Shown one piece after another: positions 1-10,649 of a stretch of DNA of 64,000 nt. The notes beneath the pieces are model-generated. The model saw nothing but the letters and a program-made list of their open reading frames with translations. It made no database searches and was not told where the DNA came from. A program made the position numbers and the translations under genes. Each line of letters opens with the position of its first letter. The stretch's first letter is position 1. Source of the DNA: Halichoerus grypus (Eukaryota > Chordata > Mammalia > Carnivora > Phocidae); the NCBI RefSeq assembly GCF_964656455.1, contig NC_135715.1:146189935-146253934 (forward strand), given 5' to 3'.

Positions 1-370
1 GATAAGATTTTCCCAAACATCCATAGAGGAGATAGATTTCTGTCTACTCTCAAAAGATTTAGTATGTATGCAAATTGGATATTTTTATAATTCATTCAAT
101 GTTATTAAAATATTCTTAACTACCAGGAGCACTGTAGGTGTCATAAACAATGGCCAATAAAAACAATGATAGGGTAACAAATTGGTTATTTCAAGTATAT
201 TGGGCAAAAGTATTAGAGAAACATGAGGGCATCAGGTTAGGACTTGGCCTTACCAATGACCAGCCTGGGCTTCTTTGTGAAACATTGCATGTGAATGTTT
301 CCTTAGGTAGAAAATGATAGATAAAACAAGATGATATGTTTGTGGTTTATTTCATTTATTCAACAAGTTT
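1..370. other. AT-rich single-copy sequence, nothing recognised
   Basis: No SINE, L1 or transposon signature and no reading frame worth calling is visible here. The sequence runs into the old L1 tail that follows. Confidence 0.4.
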
Positions 371-371
371 T

Positions 372-545
372 AATTATTTATTAGCTTTAGATTTTTGTTG
401 AAATATATTTGACATATAACATTGTGTAAATTTAAGTTGCACAACTTGTTGATTTGCTACATTTATATATTATAATGTGATTGCCATTATAGCAATAGTT
501 AACACCTTTATCATGTCACATCATTATCATTTCTTTGTTCAACAA
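372..545 (-). mobile_element. Old L1 (L1M type) 3' UTR fragment
   Basis: Read on the minus strand this matches the old mammalian L1 3' UTR: the plus strand shows the antisense of the tract with ACATATAACATTGTGTAAATT, GTTGATTTGCTAC and a following TAACACCTTTATCATGTCACAT. These are the order and spacing seen in the better preserved plus-strand copy at 37210-37585 of this window. It is diverged, has no TSD I can see and no coding content. Confidence 0.7.
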
Positions 546-1081
546 GTATTTTTTAATTGGTTGTGACTGTCAGGAAGGTAGTACAAATTTCTCTAGGAAA
601 ATGCTATAAAATTGCTTCATCATGTCCAAAAAATTAGATTTTTTTTGCTTGAGAAATAGTAATTTGCTTTATGCTAATGTACCTTATAATGCTTCTTACC
701 TAGGAAAAATGTGTATCTTTAAAATTCTTTTAATGCCTCTAATTCAGAGTTATATTCCATGGAAGTGTGGAGTTTTTCAGCACCACATGTGCAAATTCTA
801 ATTTTCTTGAATAGGACCGACCTGGAAATTGTCTTACCCTGTCTTTTCCATTCTCATCTTGTAACCTGGTACTTCTAGGCATGTATACACCGTCCCCCTT
901 TCATTTTTAATCTCATAAATAGTACTCAAGAAAACATGTATCCACTGAAAGTGTTTACTTTTTATATAATTATAATTTATTCTAAGTAATTACATCTAAT
1001 AATATAGAAATAATATTTTATGACTTTCATTAGTATTTCAGAAGTGCCATTTCAAATGAATTAAATTCCCCTTTGAAAGTA

Positions 1082-1575
1082 TAGACTTCCTTGACTTACG
1101 ATGGGGCTGTGTCCCAACGAACCCAGTATAAGTTGAAAACATCTAAAATTGAAAATACTTTTAATATACTTAAACTGCCAAACATCATAGCTTAGTCTCA
1201 CCTACCTTAAAAGTACTCAGAACACTTACATGAGCCTACAGTTGAACAACATCCTCTAACAGAAAGACTATTTTATATTAAAGTGTTGAATATATCATAT
1301 AATGTGTTGAATAGTCTACTGAGAGTGGAAAACAGGATGGTTGTAGGGGAGCAAAATGGTTGTGAGTGTATTGTTCACACTGGCGATCATATGACTAACT
1401 AGGAGCAACAGTACTGATGCTGACCAGCATCCCTAGAGGGTAGCATACCAAATCAGTGACCTGGAAAAAGATAAAATTCAAAACTCAAAGAACATTTTCT
1501 ACGGAACGCATATTGCTTTTGCACCCTAAAAGTCAAAAATTGTATGTTGAACCCTCATAAGTCAGAAACCATCTG
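1082..1575. mobile_element. Non-autonomous Tigger-like DNA transposon
   Basis: The two ends are imperfect inverted repeats of about 25 bp: the left end reads GACTTCCTTGACTTACGATG and the complement of the right end reads GATGGTTTCTGACTTATGAG. A TA dinucleotide lies directly outside each end (1080-1081 and 1576-1577), as expected for Tc1/mariner-type target duplication. The interior recalls a mammalian family with GAACATCATAGCTTAG-like sequence. No transposase frame is left, so it was moved in trans. The superfamily call rests on the ends and the TA duplication; the exact family is not certain. Confidence 0.65.
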
Positions 1576-1577
1576 TA

Positions 1578-2306
1578 ATGGCATACTCATTTTTTAAACT
1601 CTTATAATGAGGGGTTATTTGCATATCATGGACTGATGAATGAAACTAATTTTTTTTTAGGCCTTTGGAGTTGACATTTAAAACTTACATTTATCATGTT
1701 TTGATAAGTTTTATTTATGATGAGTAGCAAATGAAGTTGAGAGTCAAAGCGCTTTTGAATTGGTGGGAGTTTTAGAAGAGTAACTCTTTAGAGAAGACCA
1801 TTCCGAGTTTTGCATTTCTCTCCATTAAAAATGAAGTCCCCAATATCCTAAATTTTCCACAACAGGTTAATTCATAATTTTTTTTACCTTCCTTTTTTTA
1901 TGTTATGTACTATATGATGCAAAAGTAATATGTGAATAATAAATAAAATATAAGCTGCATGTAACCTGTTTGAACAATTCAGCATCAACTCTCAAATCCT
2001 AGATCCTCATTGCCTCAAGAAATTAAATTTTAAAACATTTTTGTTCTCTTGAACTTTACTCAGAAAACAAATAATCGAATTGGCAATTTTCAATATTTAC
2101 AATAAATTGGAAAGAGATGATCTTACAAATAAAAGTGATATTAAGCTGGTCTAACAATTCTGAAAGCATCCTAATGTCACTGGGATTGAATATGATTTGG
2201 GGACTGCTTGTGGCAAAAATAAAAGGAACATCTTTGAGTGCCTGGTATTTGAATTTGTTTTCTAGGATCACCCACACTCTACCTTTTGTACCTAAAAACA
2301 CATGAA
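1578..2306. other. AT-rich single-copy sequence
   Basis: No repeat family or gene recognised. Overlapping 60-90 codon frames on both strands at 2056-2316 show no known domain and are consistent with chance in AT-rich DNA. Confidence 0.4.
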
Positions 2307-2501
2307 GGGGCACCAATGTGGCTCAGTTGGTTAAATGTCTGCCTTCAGCTCAGGTTATGATCTCAGGGTCCTGGGATTGAGCCCTGCATTGGGCTCCCTG
2401 CTCAACGGGGGGTATGCTTCTCCCTCTCCCTCTGCCCCTCCCCCCGTTTGTGTTACTTCTCTCAAATAAATAAATAAAATCTTTAAAAAACAAAACAAAA
2501 A
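2307..2501 (+). mobile_element. CAN SINE (tRNA-Lys derived), plus strand
   Basis: Head GGGGCACCAATGTGGCTCAG, then GGTTATGATCTCAGGGTCC, then a CT-rich stretch and a CAAATAAATAAATAAAATC tail. Several changes from the usual head (GCACCAATG for GCGCCTGGG) mark it as an older copy. No clean TSD. The 65-codon frame on the opposite strand is a by-product of the SINE. Confidence 0.92.
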
Positions 2502-2754
2502 TGAGCACTCCAGTCTATCATATAATTGGTTACTTAGATATGCAACATCCATAGTTCATCTTTCATAACCATTTTCTTTGTATCCTGAAGAAAAACCTCA
2601 TCAATTTTAATTTATTTGAGGGACCCCATGTTTGCATCACTATCTGACATTTATATATTTAAATTAGATAAAAATAATCTTTTGTCAATTTTCTTTAAAA
2701 AATATTATATTTATCCAAATGATACTTGTAATAAGAAAAGGCGGTCTTTAAAAT

Positions 2755-2825
2755 TTTTTGTTATCTTAATCACCATACATTACATCATTAGTTTTTGATG
2801 TAGTTTCTATGATTCAGTGTTTAAG
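2755..2825 (-). mobile_element. Very short young L1 3' end (about 70 bp)
   Basis: The plus strand reads TTTTTTG, then ATCACCATACATTACATCAT, then a TAGTTTTTGATG-like stretch ending at TGATTCAGTGTTT. This is the reverse complement of the last ~70 bp of the young carnivore L1 seen in full at 55560-55963. An 8-bp direct repeat TTTAAAAT flanks it (2747-2754 and 2826-2833). A severely 5'-truncated insertion; the short TSD makes the boundary uncertain by a few bases. Confidence 0.8.
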
Positions 2826-2833
2826 TTTAAAAT

Positions 2834-3912
2834 ATGTCCAAATATGAAACATTTTGAATTTATGCCAAAATTGATGACATTGACCTCAAAGAGTATTTAT
2901 TTGGACCTAATAGATTTAGCAACTTCAAAAGGATAACATAAGAGCTTGGCACTTTATATGCTCAAATTCAAGGCACAGTTGTTATTTTTCTAAGATCTAT
3001 AAATAAAAATGAACAAGACAACTTGCCAGAATATCATGTAAAGTAGCAGTAAGTTTCAGCTTGTTGAAACCCTGTCTTTCTTGAAGCAGCAGTGGGCCTT
3101 ATTTCAGTACATTCAAAGATGAGTGCTGGAAATGACAAAAAAGCAGAAATGGTGTAAGAAATATAAAGCAAAATGTGGGGTAATTTATAATTTTTCTGTT
3201 TGAAAACAATATAAAAAGGTAATATTCACAGATTCTATGTATTTTGTTAATTATATTGAGATGACAGAAAATGGAATGAAAATATACACAAAAAAGTTAC
3301 TGTCTCTTGGTCTCTATTTGGCTTATTTAACTTTCGTGTAGAAAAGTCAGGTTGTCGTCTAAACAAGTGTCAGAAAAATAACAAAGCAGCATATTTCTCA
3401 CAGATATATATTGGAAGAAGACCAGAGAATTCATCTGTTTTCACATAATTTTAATGTTCATCTATATGGATAATTTTTACCCTAGAGTGCATAAGGTATT
3501 ACATAGAATAATTGGAAGTGGTAAAGTGAACACAGAGGAAATGAATGAAAACCTATTAAAAAAGAATGTCTTGAGTTGTAAGTGAAGTGGAGAGAAGGGA
3601 AAAAATAAGAAAAGGGAAAACTTAAAAAAAAAAAAAGCTGTGTAAAAAATTCATTTTTGCAAAAAATTTACAAACTGAGAGAGAAAGGGTTGGAAATTAG
3701 GACTAGAAAGAAATTTTAGAGAAAAGAAAAAGTCCCTTACAAAAGAATGCTCTTTAATGGTAAGGATTTCAAGTTTAAGGAGAGATATGGCATAGAACTA
3801 ATGAATTAGACCACTCTTGTTAGTACAGACTTCAATAAATATGTTCTGCATAGAATTGTGATTGACAAACTAGGAAATTAGAATTGACATAAAGAGCTAA
3901 TACTACAAATAT
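2834..3912. other. AT-rich single-copy sequence
   Basis: About 1.1 kb with an A-rich patch near 3623-3637 but no repeat signature or gene that I can identify. Confidence 0.4.
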
Positions 3913-3926
3913 AAAAAGGAGGGAGG

Positions 3927-4096
3927 GTGGGCCTGGGTGGCTCAGTCGGTTAAGTATCCAGCTCTTGATTTCAGCCTAGGTCATGATCTCAGGGTTGTGA
4001 GATTGAACCCTGCATGGGGCTCCATGTCCTGCGTGGAGCCTGCCTAAGATTCTCTCTGTCCCTCCCACCCCCCCAACTCTCTCTCTAAAAAAAAGA
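3927..4096 (+). mobile_element. CAN SINE, plus strand, diverged
   Basis: Contains GCCTGGGTGGCTCAGTCGG, GGTCATGATCTCAGGG and a CT-rich end with a short A tract. Imperfect flanking repeats resembling AAAAGGAGGGAG lie at about 3914-3925 and 4087-4101. Older, shortened tail. Confidence 0.88.
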
Positions 4097-4109
4097 GGGA
4101 GACAATCTT

Positions 4110-5078
4110 TTCATCTATGAACAAATAAAAAAAATGCCATAGAAAGATGCATTCATAGTTTTCTTACAAATTATTTAAAAATGGATTATAGTTTCTTAGG
4201 AAAATGTGCTTTTGTGGTTATCCCCTAAAAAGATCCCAACAAGATTTCCATAAGTAATTCAAGTATTAATATAAGAATTTGAAACATTGTTGTAGTGGTT
4301 GCAGACTGATTTTCAAAGCTGCTATCTGCTTTCCACTGTATAGGTATGTTGGGGGTTTCTTTAACTTATTCATCATGGTAGATACATGGGAGCTTTTTAT
4401 AAATAGTCTCGGATCTGACCGATTATCAGATCATGAGCTTAATATAAAACAACTCAAGATTGATGGTTTTGTTAAATCAGTAAATGTGCTCAAACAAGAA
4501 AGAACAATTCCCAAGGCAACTGATCAAAAACCAGGAAGACAGGGCATATCCATTTACTTCATATAAACTGGTTATTTAATGCTATCTAGAATGTCAGCTA
4601 GCATTCAGTTATGACTTGGAATATATGGTTATAGTGAAGCTGGTAAACATATGACCAGTATTATATGCAAAAAAAAAAATAATGAATAAGCATTTTCATC
4701 GAAGGGTAGAGAAGAAATGCTTTTAAAATGGGAAAAAGAGGGGGTAATAAATATTTTTACCTTTCATTATAATCTGAAAATGAGAAAGATCTTTTGGCCC
4801 TTTGCAATGGTCAGATTCATACTCACTGGCACGTAAATATTAAACGTAAAAAATACCAGGATAAATTATAATTTTTCATACATAAAATAGATTTCTTTAA
4901 CTTCCAAGCATGAGCACCATAGCCCCTAATTATAAATAAATATATCAAGCTCAATACATATTCTTGCACAGTTTAATTCTATCACAGACACCAAATTAAG
5001 GAGCACAGTGGTATCAGAAAGACACAGCTCTGACTAATCCTCTGTTAAAACTTCCAGTTCAGTTCCTGCTTTCAAGTA
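4110..5078. other. Single-copy sequence with a 95-codon frame of unknown meaning
   Basis: The plus-strand frame 4279-4566 (95 codons) has no recognisable domain, no neighbouring gene and ordinary local composition. I regard it as chance. The rest holds short A runs only. Confidence 0.35.
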
Positions 5079-5545
5079 CAGGTACACCTCGTTTTATTGC
5101 CCTTTGCTTTCCTGCACTCTGCAGATGGTTTTAGAAACTGAAGGTTTGTGGCCACCCTGCATTAAAGCAAGTCTATTGGTACCATTTTTCCAACAGCATT
5201 TACTCACTTCATGTCCTTGTGTCACATTTTGGTAATTCTCGCAGTATTTCAAACCTTGTCATTATTATTATATATGTTAAGGGGATCTGTGCTCAGTGAT
5301 TATGACTCACTGAAGGCTTAGATGATGGTTAACATTTTTTAGCAACAAAGGATTTTTAAAAGAATTTTTCAAGTTTGTACATTTTTTAGACATAATGCTA
5401 TAGCACACTTAATAGACTACATTATTAGTGTAAACATACTTTTATATGCACTAGAAAACCAAAATAATTCGACTCTCTTTATTGCAATATTTACTTTATT
5501 GTGGTGATCTCAAACTAAAAGTGCAATATCTCTTAGGTGTGCCTG
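5079..5545. mobile_element. Internally deleted Tigger1-type DNA transposon
   Basis: Starts CAGGTACACCTCGTTTTATT and ends in AGGTGTGCCTG, whose complement CAGGCACACCT matches the start: a terminal inverted repeat. TA flanks both sides (5077-5078, 5546-5547). The interior joins a 5' piece (GGTTTGTGGCCACCCTGC, CACATTTTGGTAATTCTCG) directly to a 3' piece (GACTCACTGAAGGCTTAGAT, TAGACATAATGCTATAGC), so the whole transposase region is missing. This is the typical shape of Tigger1-derived non-autonomous copies. Family assignment is from recalled consensus. Confidence 0.88.
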
Positions 5546-5598
5546 TACCGTATCATTTATTATTTAGAAATTTTATTTGTTGCCTTTTCAAGTGTGTT

Positions 5599-5798
5599 AT
5601 TTTTTATTTTTTTTATTAGAGATTTTATTTATTTGACAGAGAGAGCAAGCAAACACAAGCAGGGGGAGCAGCAGAGGGAGAAGGAGAAGCAGGTTCCCTG
5701 CTGAGCAGGAAGCCCAACATGGGGCTCAATCCCAGGACCCTGAGATCATGACCTGAGTAGAAGGCAGACACTTAACCTACTGAGCCACCCAGGCGCCC
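5599..5798 (-). mobile_element. CAN SINE, minus strand, with TSD
   Basis: Antisense SINE: T-rich start, AGATTTTATTTATTTGACAG, then GATCATGACCTGAG and the complement of the head, GCCACCCAGGCGCCC. The TSD TCAAGTGTGTT is at 5588-5598 and 5799-5809. A third copy of the same 11 bases lies at 5817-5827, so the right flank has a small tandem duplication as well. Confidence 0.93.
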
Positions 5799-6081
5799 TC
5801 AAGTGTGTTTTGTTTTCAAGTGTGTTTTGTTATATTTCATTGTGTCTGATACCTGAAAACATCTTACAGTTTATCTTTAATTTTTTTAAATAATTAAAAT
5901 TGTTTTATAAAAATGCCTTATAGTTTCAAATCTGGAATCTTTGAGGGCTTCTATTTTACTTTATTTTATTATTTCTTTCATTGTAGGCTTTTGATTCTGC
6001 TTGTTCCTACATAAGGTACACTTTTTTTTTGCACCTTGTTTCTTACACATCATTTTTACACCTTGTCTGCTAAGGTTTAAA

Positions 6082-6140
6082 ATTCATTATTGTTGAAAAT
6101 CATTCATTTGTTGAAGTACCATTCATTATTGTTGAAAATC
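6082..6140 (+). repeat. Short direct repeat, 20 bp, period 39
   Basis: ATTCATTATTGTTGAAAATC occurs at 6082-6101 and again at 6121-6140, directly before the long pyrimidine microsatellite. Confidence 0.9.
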
Positions 6141-6162
6141 TTGGCCTAGAATGAAAGTTGTT

Positions 6163-6166
6163 TTTT

Positions 6167-6202
<36 letters not shown>

Positions 6203-6203
6203 T

Positions 6204-6259
<56 letters not shown>

Positions 6260-6390
6260 TCCTTCTTTCTTTCCTTCTTTCTTTCTTTCTCTTTCTTTCT
6301 TTCTTTCTTTCTTTCTCACTCTCTTTCTTTCTTTTTCCTTCCTTCCTTCCTTCCTTCCTTCCTTCCTTCCTTCCTTCCTTCCTTCCTTCT
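6163..6390 (+). repeat. Long (CTTT)n / (CCTT)n microsatellite
   Basis: About 228 bp of almost pure pyrimidine: TTTC units with a few TTCC interruptions to about 6330, then a block of CCTT units to about 6388. Two overlapping frames of 85-87 codons rich in Ser, Phe and Leu are translations of the repeat and not genes. Polypurine/polypyrimidine DNA of this length can form triplex structures and is usually length-variable. Confidence 0.98.
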
Positions 6391-7524
6391 TTCCGTTTTC
6401 TTTTTTAAATTTCCCATTTAGAGGATATTTCCCTTAGCCTTTACCATTGCCTGGGACACTACTTGGTACTACTTATCATTAAATTCATAGCTTTAGGTTT
6501 TGGCAGCCCCAGATGATCTGAGTCTCAAATATGCTTTATCCCTATTCTTTGCCCTCATGATCTGCCCAGTATCAAGACAATCTTCTTTGAAATCCCCTGG
6601 AAGATGTTATTTTACAATAATGCCAGGGCTGTGTCACGTTGGTGCCCCAGATGGATGTGGGGACATCTCCTCTTAACTTCCCCACCTTATTCAGACCCTG
6701 TTGGCCCTTGATTTCTCTCCTAGCACCATGTAAATCCACCAAAGCCCAAACCAAATTTGTTTGGATCATCAAACTTTCAGAACATGTGTGGGTTCAGTCG
6801 TCCTGTACCCAAGGTAGCAATCAGAGTTCACTCTTTTCTCTTAGAGTATCTCATCATCTTTATACTGTAATGTCAGCTTTTTGATATTTTTAAGATGTAT
6901 TTATAAATATACTTTGCCCAGAATTTTTAATAATTTCTGAAAATGGAAGTATAATGTATAGACCTTTCTTCAATGTTATGTATCTAATAAGGTAATGTCC
7001 CTTCTTGGTGTAGGAACCATCAACATAGTGAAAACTGAACACTCTTCCTGACATAGGTAAAATTAAATAAGCTTAAATAACCACTATCTTGCACCACATT
7101 AGACAATGAAATGTTTTAATCTTTATTTCACATCTTAAACATGAGGTCTTAAGTAGAATAATTCCCCCCATCCACTTTTTTTCTGCTTTACATTAGAATG
7201 CCCATTTGGCTCTATATTTATTTCTATCATTTGTGCAGATGTGGGTCTTAAATGGTCCTAATCACTCTCTAATGATGTCACTCTCTATCCATAGCTACTA
7301 ATTGGTTGCTGAAAGATGTACAGATTTTTTTTTACTCAAACCACAATTTAGAACATAACTATCTGATTCTATTTTCCATGACTCTACTATTCAAACAGTA
7401 TAGATAAGACTTGTTAAATTCCTACTTCTATCTATTTATTTTTGATATTTTTCTCTCAAAATCTGATTACATATTTCTGTTGATATAGTCACTTACTGTT
7501 AAAGCCCAAATTAAATGTCGCTTT
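6391..7524. other. Sequence with no recognised gene; moderately richer in G+C near 6500-6830
   Basis: The stretch 6500-6830 is less AT-rich than its surroundings and supports overlapping frames on both strands (66 and 81 codons), but nothing in them is recognisable. It may be a fragment of an old repeat. Confidence 0.3.
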
Positions 7525-7942
7525 CTTTTTTTTTAATTTATTTTTTTATTATGTTATGTTAATCACCATACATTACATCATTAGGGGTGGGAGGGATGGG
7601 GTGGCTGGGTGATAGACATTGGGGAGGGTATGTGCTATGGTAAGCACTGTGAATTGTGTAAGACTGTTGAATCACAGACCTGTACCTCTGAAACAAATAA
7701 TACATTATATGTTTAAAAAAAGAAGAAGATAGCAGCAAGGGAAAAATGAAGGGGGGGAATCAGAGGGGGAGACGAACCATGAGAGACTCTGGACTCTGAG
7801 AAACAAACTGAGGGTTCTAGAGGGGACGGGAGTGGGGGGATGGGTTAGCCTGGTGATGGGTATTCAAGAGGGCACGTACTGAATGGAGCACTGGGTGTTA
7901 TATGCAAACAATGAATCATGGAACACTACATCAAAAACTAAT
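7525..7942 (-). mobile_element. Young L1 3' end with inverted 5' part (twin-primed shape)
   Basis: Left part (7525 to about 7584) is the L1 terminal tail in antisense, from a poly-T to TACATCATTAG. Right part (about 7585-7942) is the L1 3' UTR in sense, starting GGGTGGGAGGGATGGGGTGG and stopping at CATCAAAAACTAAT, almost exactly where the antisense tail begins in L1 coordinates. The two halves are complementary pieces of one 3' UTR joined head to head, as in twin priming with the element in minus orientation. I could not find a convincing TSD. Confidence 0.8.
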
Positions 7943-8689
7943 ATGCACCTTGCACTAATGATTCAGCTCTGAGTGATTTGACATTCCTCTGAAGTCATAC
8001 TTTTACTCAGATATTTTAATATCTAGTATCTTTGCTTCCGAGTATTTTTTTTTCATTCCCAGTGTTGTGTAAGCTCATGACATAGGAACATGATCTTATC
8101 TACCTTTATTCCTCACAGTAGCTAAAACATTTCTCACATATATTAACATGTGCATATATACAGACACACATATACATATGTATTGATGGGAATAAGGAGT
8201 TTTTGTTTTGGGCATGTTTATATTTTCATTACTAATATCCACTATTTTTTAGGAGAGACCAACCTTGTACTCTGGTGTAATAATTTTGTTTGATCCACGT
8301 GGTACATGAGGGATTGCACATTCAGAAATCTTTCCCTAGGCTATGTAAGACCTCGGTATTATCACTTTAGTAGTTAATTTAATTATTTGTAAATTTATAT
8401 TTGGCAGTTATCTAAATTGTAGATGAAAAAGCATAATCTGCAAATTTTCTAAAATAGTTATCTAAAACAAATGGCCAAAATTTAAGAAATAAATAGAAAA
8501 AACATGACTATAATACATAATCATAATTAGAAAGGAAATTCTATTTTTTAATTGCAAAATATTTTTTATCATAGTCTAACTGCTATATTGGAGAGCAAGA
8601 CTCATGAGATACAATCAGATATCAACCTAATGTCTACTTACTCTGTTGAAACCATTCTAGCTCAGGTCCCATTCTATTTATTTATACCT
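7943..8689. other. AT-rich single-copy sequence
   Basis: No gene or repeat family recognised; a short stretch of alternating TA/CA occurs at 8140-8180. Confidence 0.4.
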
Positions 8690-9097
8690 TTAATTTTTTA
8701 AAAATTCTAGTTAGTTGATACAGTGTAATATTAGTTTCAGGTGTACAATATAGTGATTCAACACTTCTGTACAACACCTGGTGCTCATCACATGTACACT
8801 CCTTAATCTTCATCATGTATTTTACCCATTCCCCACGCCCTTGCCTCTGGTAACCATCAGTTTATTCTCTATAGTTAAGAGTCTATTTCTTGGTTTGTCT
8901 TTCTCTGTTTTTTCCCTTTGCACATTTGTTTTATTTCTTAAATTCCATATTTGAGTGAAATAATATGGTATTTTTCTTTCTCTGACTGACTTATTTCATG
9001 TAGCATAGTATTCTCCAGCTCCATTCATGTCTTTGCAAATGGCAAGATTTTATTCTCTTTTATGGCTGAGTAATATTCCATTACATATATTTTTTCT

Positions 9098-9151
<54 letters not shown>

Positions 9152-10120
9152 AAGATACACACCTATATATGGTGTATACATACTCCTATATATGGTGTAT
9201 ACATATATATATGTATATTGGTACCAATATACATATATATATGTATATATATACACACACACACATATATATATACACACACATACCACATTTTCTTTAT
9301 GCATTCATCAGTCAGTGGGCACATGAGCTATTTCCATGATTTGGCTATTATAGATAATGCTTCTGTAAATATCGAGGTGCATGAATCCCTTTGAATTAGT
9401 GTTTTTGTATTCTTTGGATAAATACCTAGTAGTGCAATTGCTGGATCATAGGGTAGCTTTATTTTTAACTTTTTGAGGAACCTTCATATTGTTTCCACAG
9501 TGGCTGTTCCAGTTTGCATTCCCACTGAAAGTACATGATGGTTCCTTTTTCTCCACAACCTCACCAACATCTGTTGTTTTTTGTGTTTTTGATTTTAGTC
9601 ATTCTGACAGGTGTGAGTGATATCCATTATAGTTTTGGTTTGTATTTCTGTGGAGATCAGTGGTGTTGAACAATTTTTCATCTGTCGACCATTTGTATGT
9701 CTTCTTTGGAAAAATGTCTATTCATGGATTCTGCCATTTTTAAATTTGATTATTCATTTTTTGGGTGTTGAGTTTCATAAGTTCTTTACAGATTTTGGAT
9801 ACTAACCCTTTATAAGATATGTCATTTGCAAATATCTTCTCACATTCCGTAGGTTGCCTTTTAGTTTTGTTGATTGTTTCCTTCACTGTGCAGTAACCTT
9901 TTATTTTGATGAATAGCAACATGCAAAAGAATGAAACTAGACCACTTTCTTACATCAAACACAAAAATAAATTCAAAATAGATTAATTAAAGGTCTAAAT
10001 GTGAGACTTGAAACCCTAAAAATCCTAGAGGAGAACACAGGCAGTACACTCTTTGACACTGGCTGTAGAAACTTCTTTCTAGATCTGTCTCCTGAGGCAA
10101 GGGAAACAAAAGAAAGGAAA
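8690..10120 (-). mobile_element. Older carnivore L1, minus strand, with inverted 5' segment
   Basis: 8690 to about 9916 is antisense L1: 3' UTR (GTGATTCAACACTTCTGTAC), then the ORF2 C-terminal region (antisense of the GGGAATGCAAACTGGAACAG stretch near 9513-9532). It ends at GGTTACTGCACAG read in antisense. From about 9917 the sequence turns to sense and holds the ORF2 piece just upstream of that point, ending near GAGGCAAGGGAAACAAAAG. The halves abut in L1 coordinates, so this is a twin-primed insertion. The ORF2 frames are broken by stops. An AT/AC microsatellite expanded inside it (9098-9290). Confidence 0.85.
9098..9290. repeat. AT/AC microsatellite with a 23-bp tandem repeat and a 50-bp palindrome
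   Basis: A run of TA repeats (9099-9142) is followed by two copies of CCTATATATGGTGTATACAT at 9162-9182 and 9185-9205, then a perfect inverted repeat at 9198-9247, then CA/TA runs. It grew within the L1 where ORF2 ends, a place that often carries short CA/TA repeats. Long TA/TIY-rich frames here are translations of the repeat. Confidence 0.95.
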
Positions 10121-10422
10121 CTTTGAAAGGAGGGACCGACAGATACTATATGGTTTGATTATAAGTAATAGGGAGTTGGTTAAAATCAATTAACCAAATT
10201 ATAACTAGTTAATAGTAGGCTTTGTTCTAGTTAACCATCTGGAATGAATCTGAATGGTTTTTTTGTTAATTTGATTTGTTGCTGAAGAAATAGCTTATGT
10301 GAACTTATTAAACTAGAATAATAAATACTCATTTCTTCTTAGTTAAGAATGGTTGTACATTCTTTATGGTTATAAAGGTTAAGACCCAGGGTCTTCAGTA
10401 GGAGCTTTCCCATGGCATCCAT
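10121..10422. other. AT-rich single-copy sequence
   Basis: Contains several TTAATTAACC-like short repeats (AATCAATTAACC, GTTAATTTGATT) but no gene or repeat family recognised. Confidence 0.35.
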
Positions 10423-10438
10423 ATAAAGCTATTGTTAG

Positions 10439-10633
10439 GGGCGCCTGGGTGGCTCAGTCGGTTAAGCATCTGCCTTCCCCTCAGATCATGATCCCAGAGT
10501 CTTGAAATTGAGCTCCGCATTGTACTCCCTGCTCAGCAGAGAACCTGCTTCTCCCTCTCCCTCTGCTGCTCCCCCTGCTTGTGTGCACTCGCTCTCTCTC
10601 TGTCAAATAAATAAATAAAATTTTTAAAAGAAA
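10439..10633 (+). mobile_element. CAN SINE, plus strand, with TSD
   Basis: Head GCGCCTGGGTGGCTCAGTCG, A/B-box region, CT-rich stretch and TCAAATAAATAAATAAAAT tail. The TSD is ATAAAGCTATTGTTAG (10423-10438) and ATAAAACTATTGTTGG (10634-10649), two mismatches, so moderately old. Confidence 0.95.
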
Positions 10634-10649
10634 ATAAAACTATTGTTGG

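Noticed and set aside
6151..6421. Two frames of 85-87 codons with Ser/Phe/Leu repeats
   Set aside because: Direct translation of the CTTT/CCTT microsatellite.
9050..9339. Tyr/Ile/Thr-rich frames on both strands
   Set aside because: Translations of the AT/AC microsatellite inside an L1.
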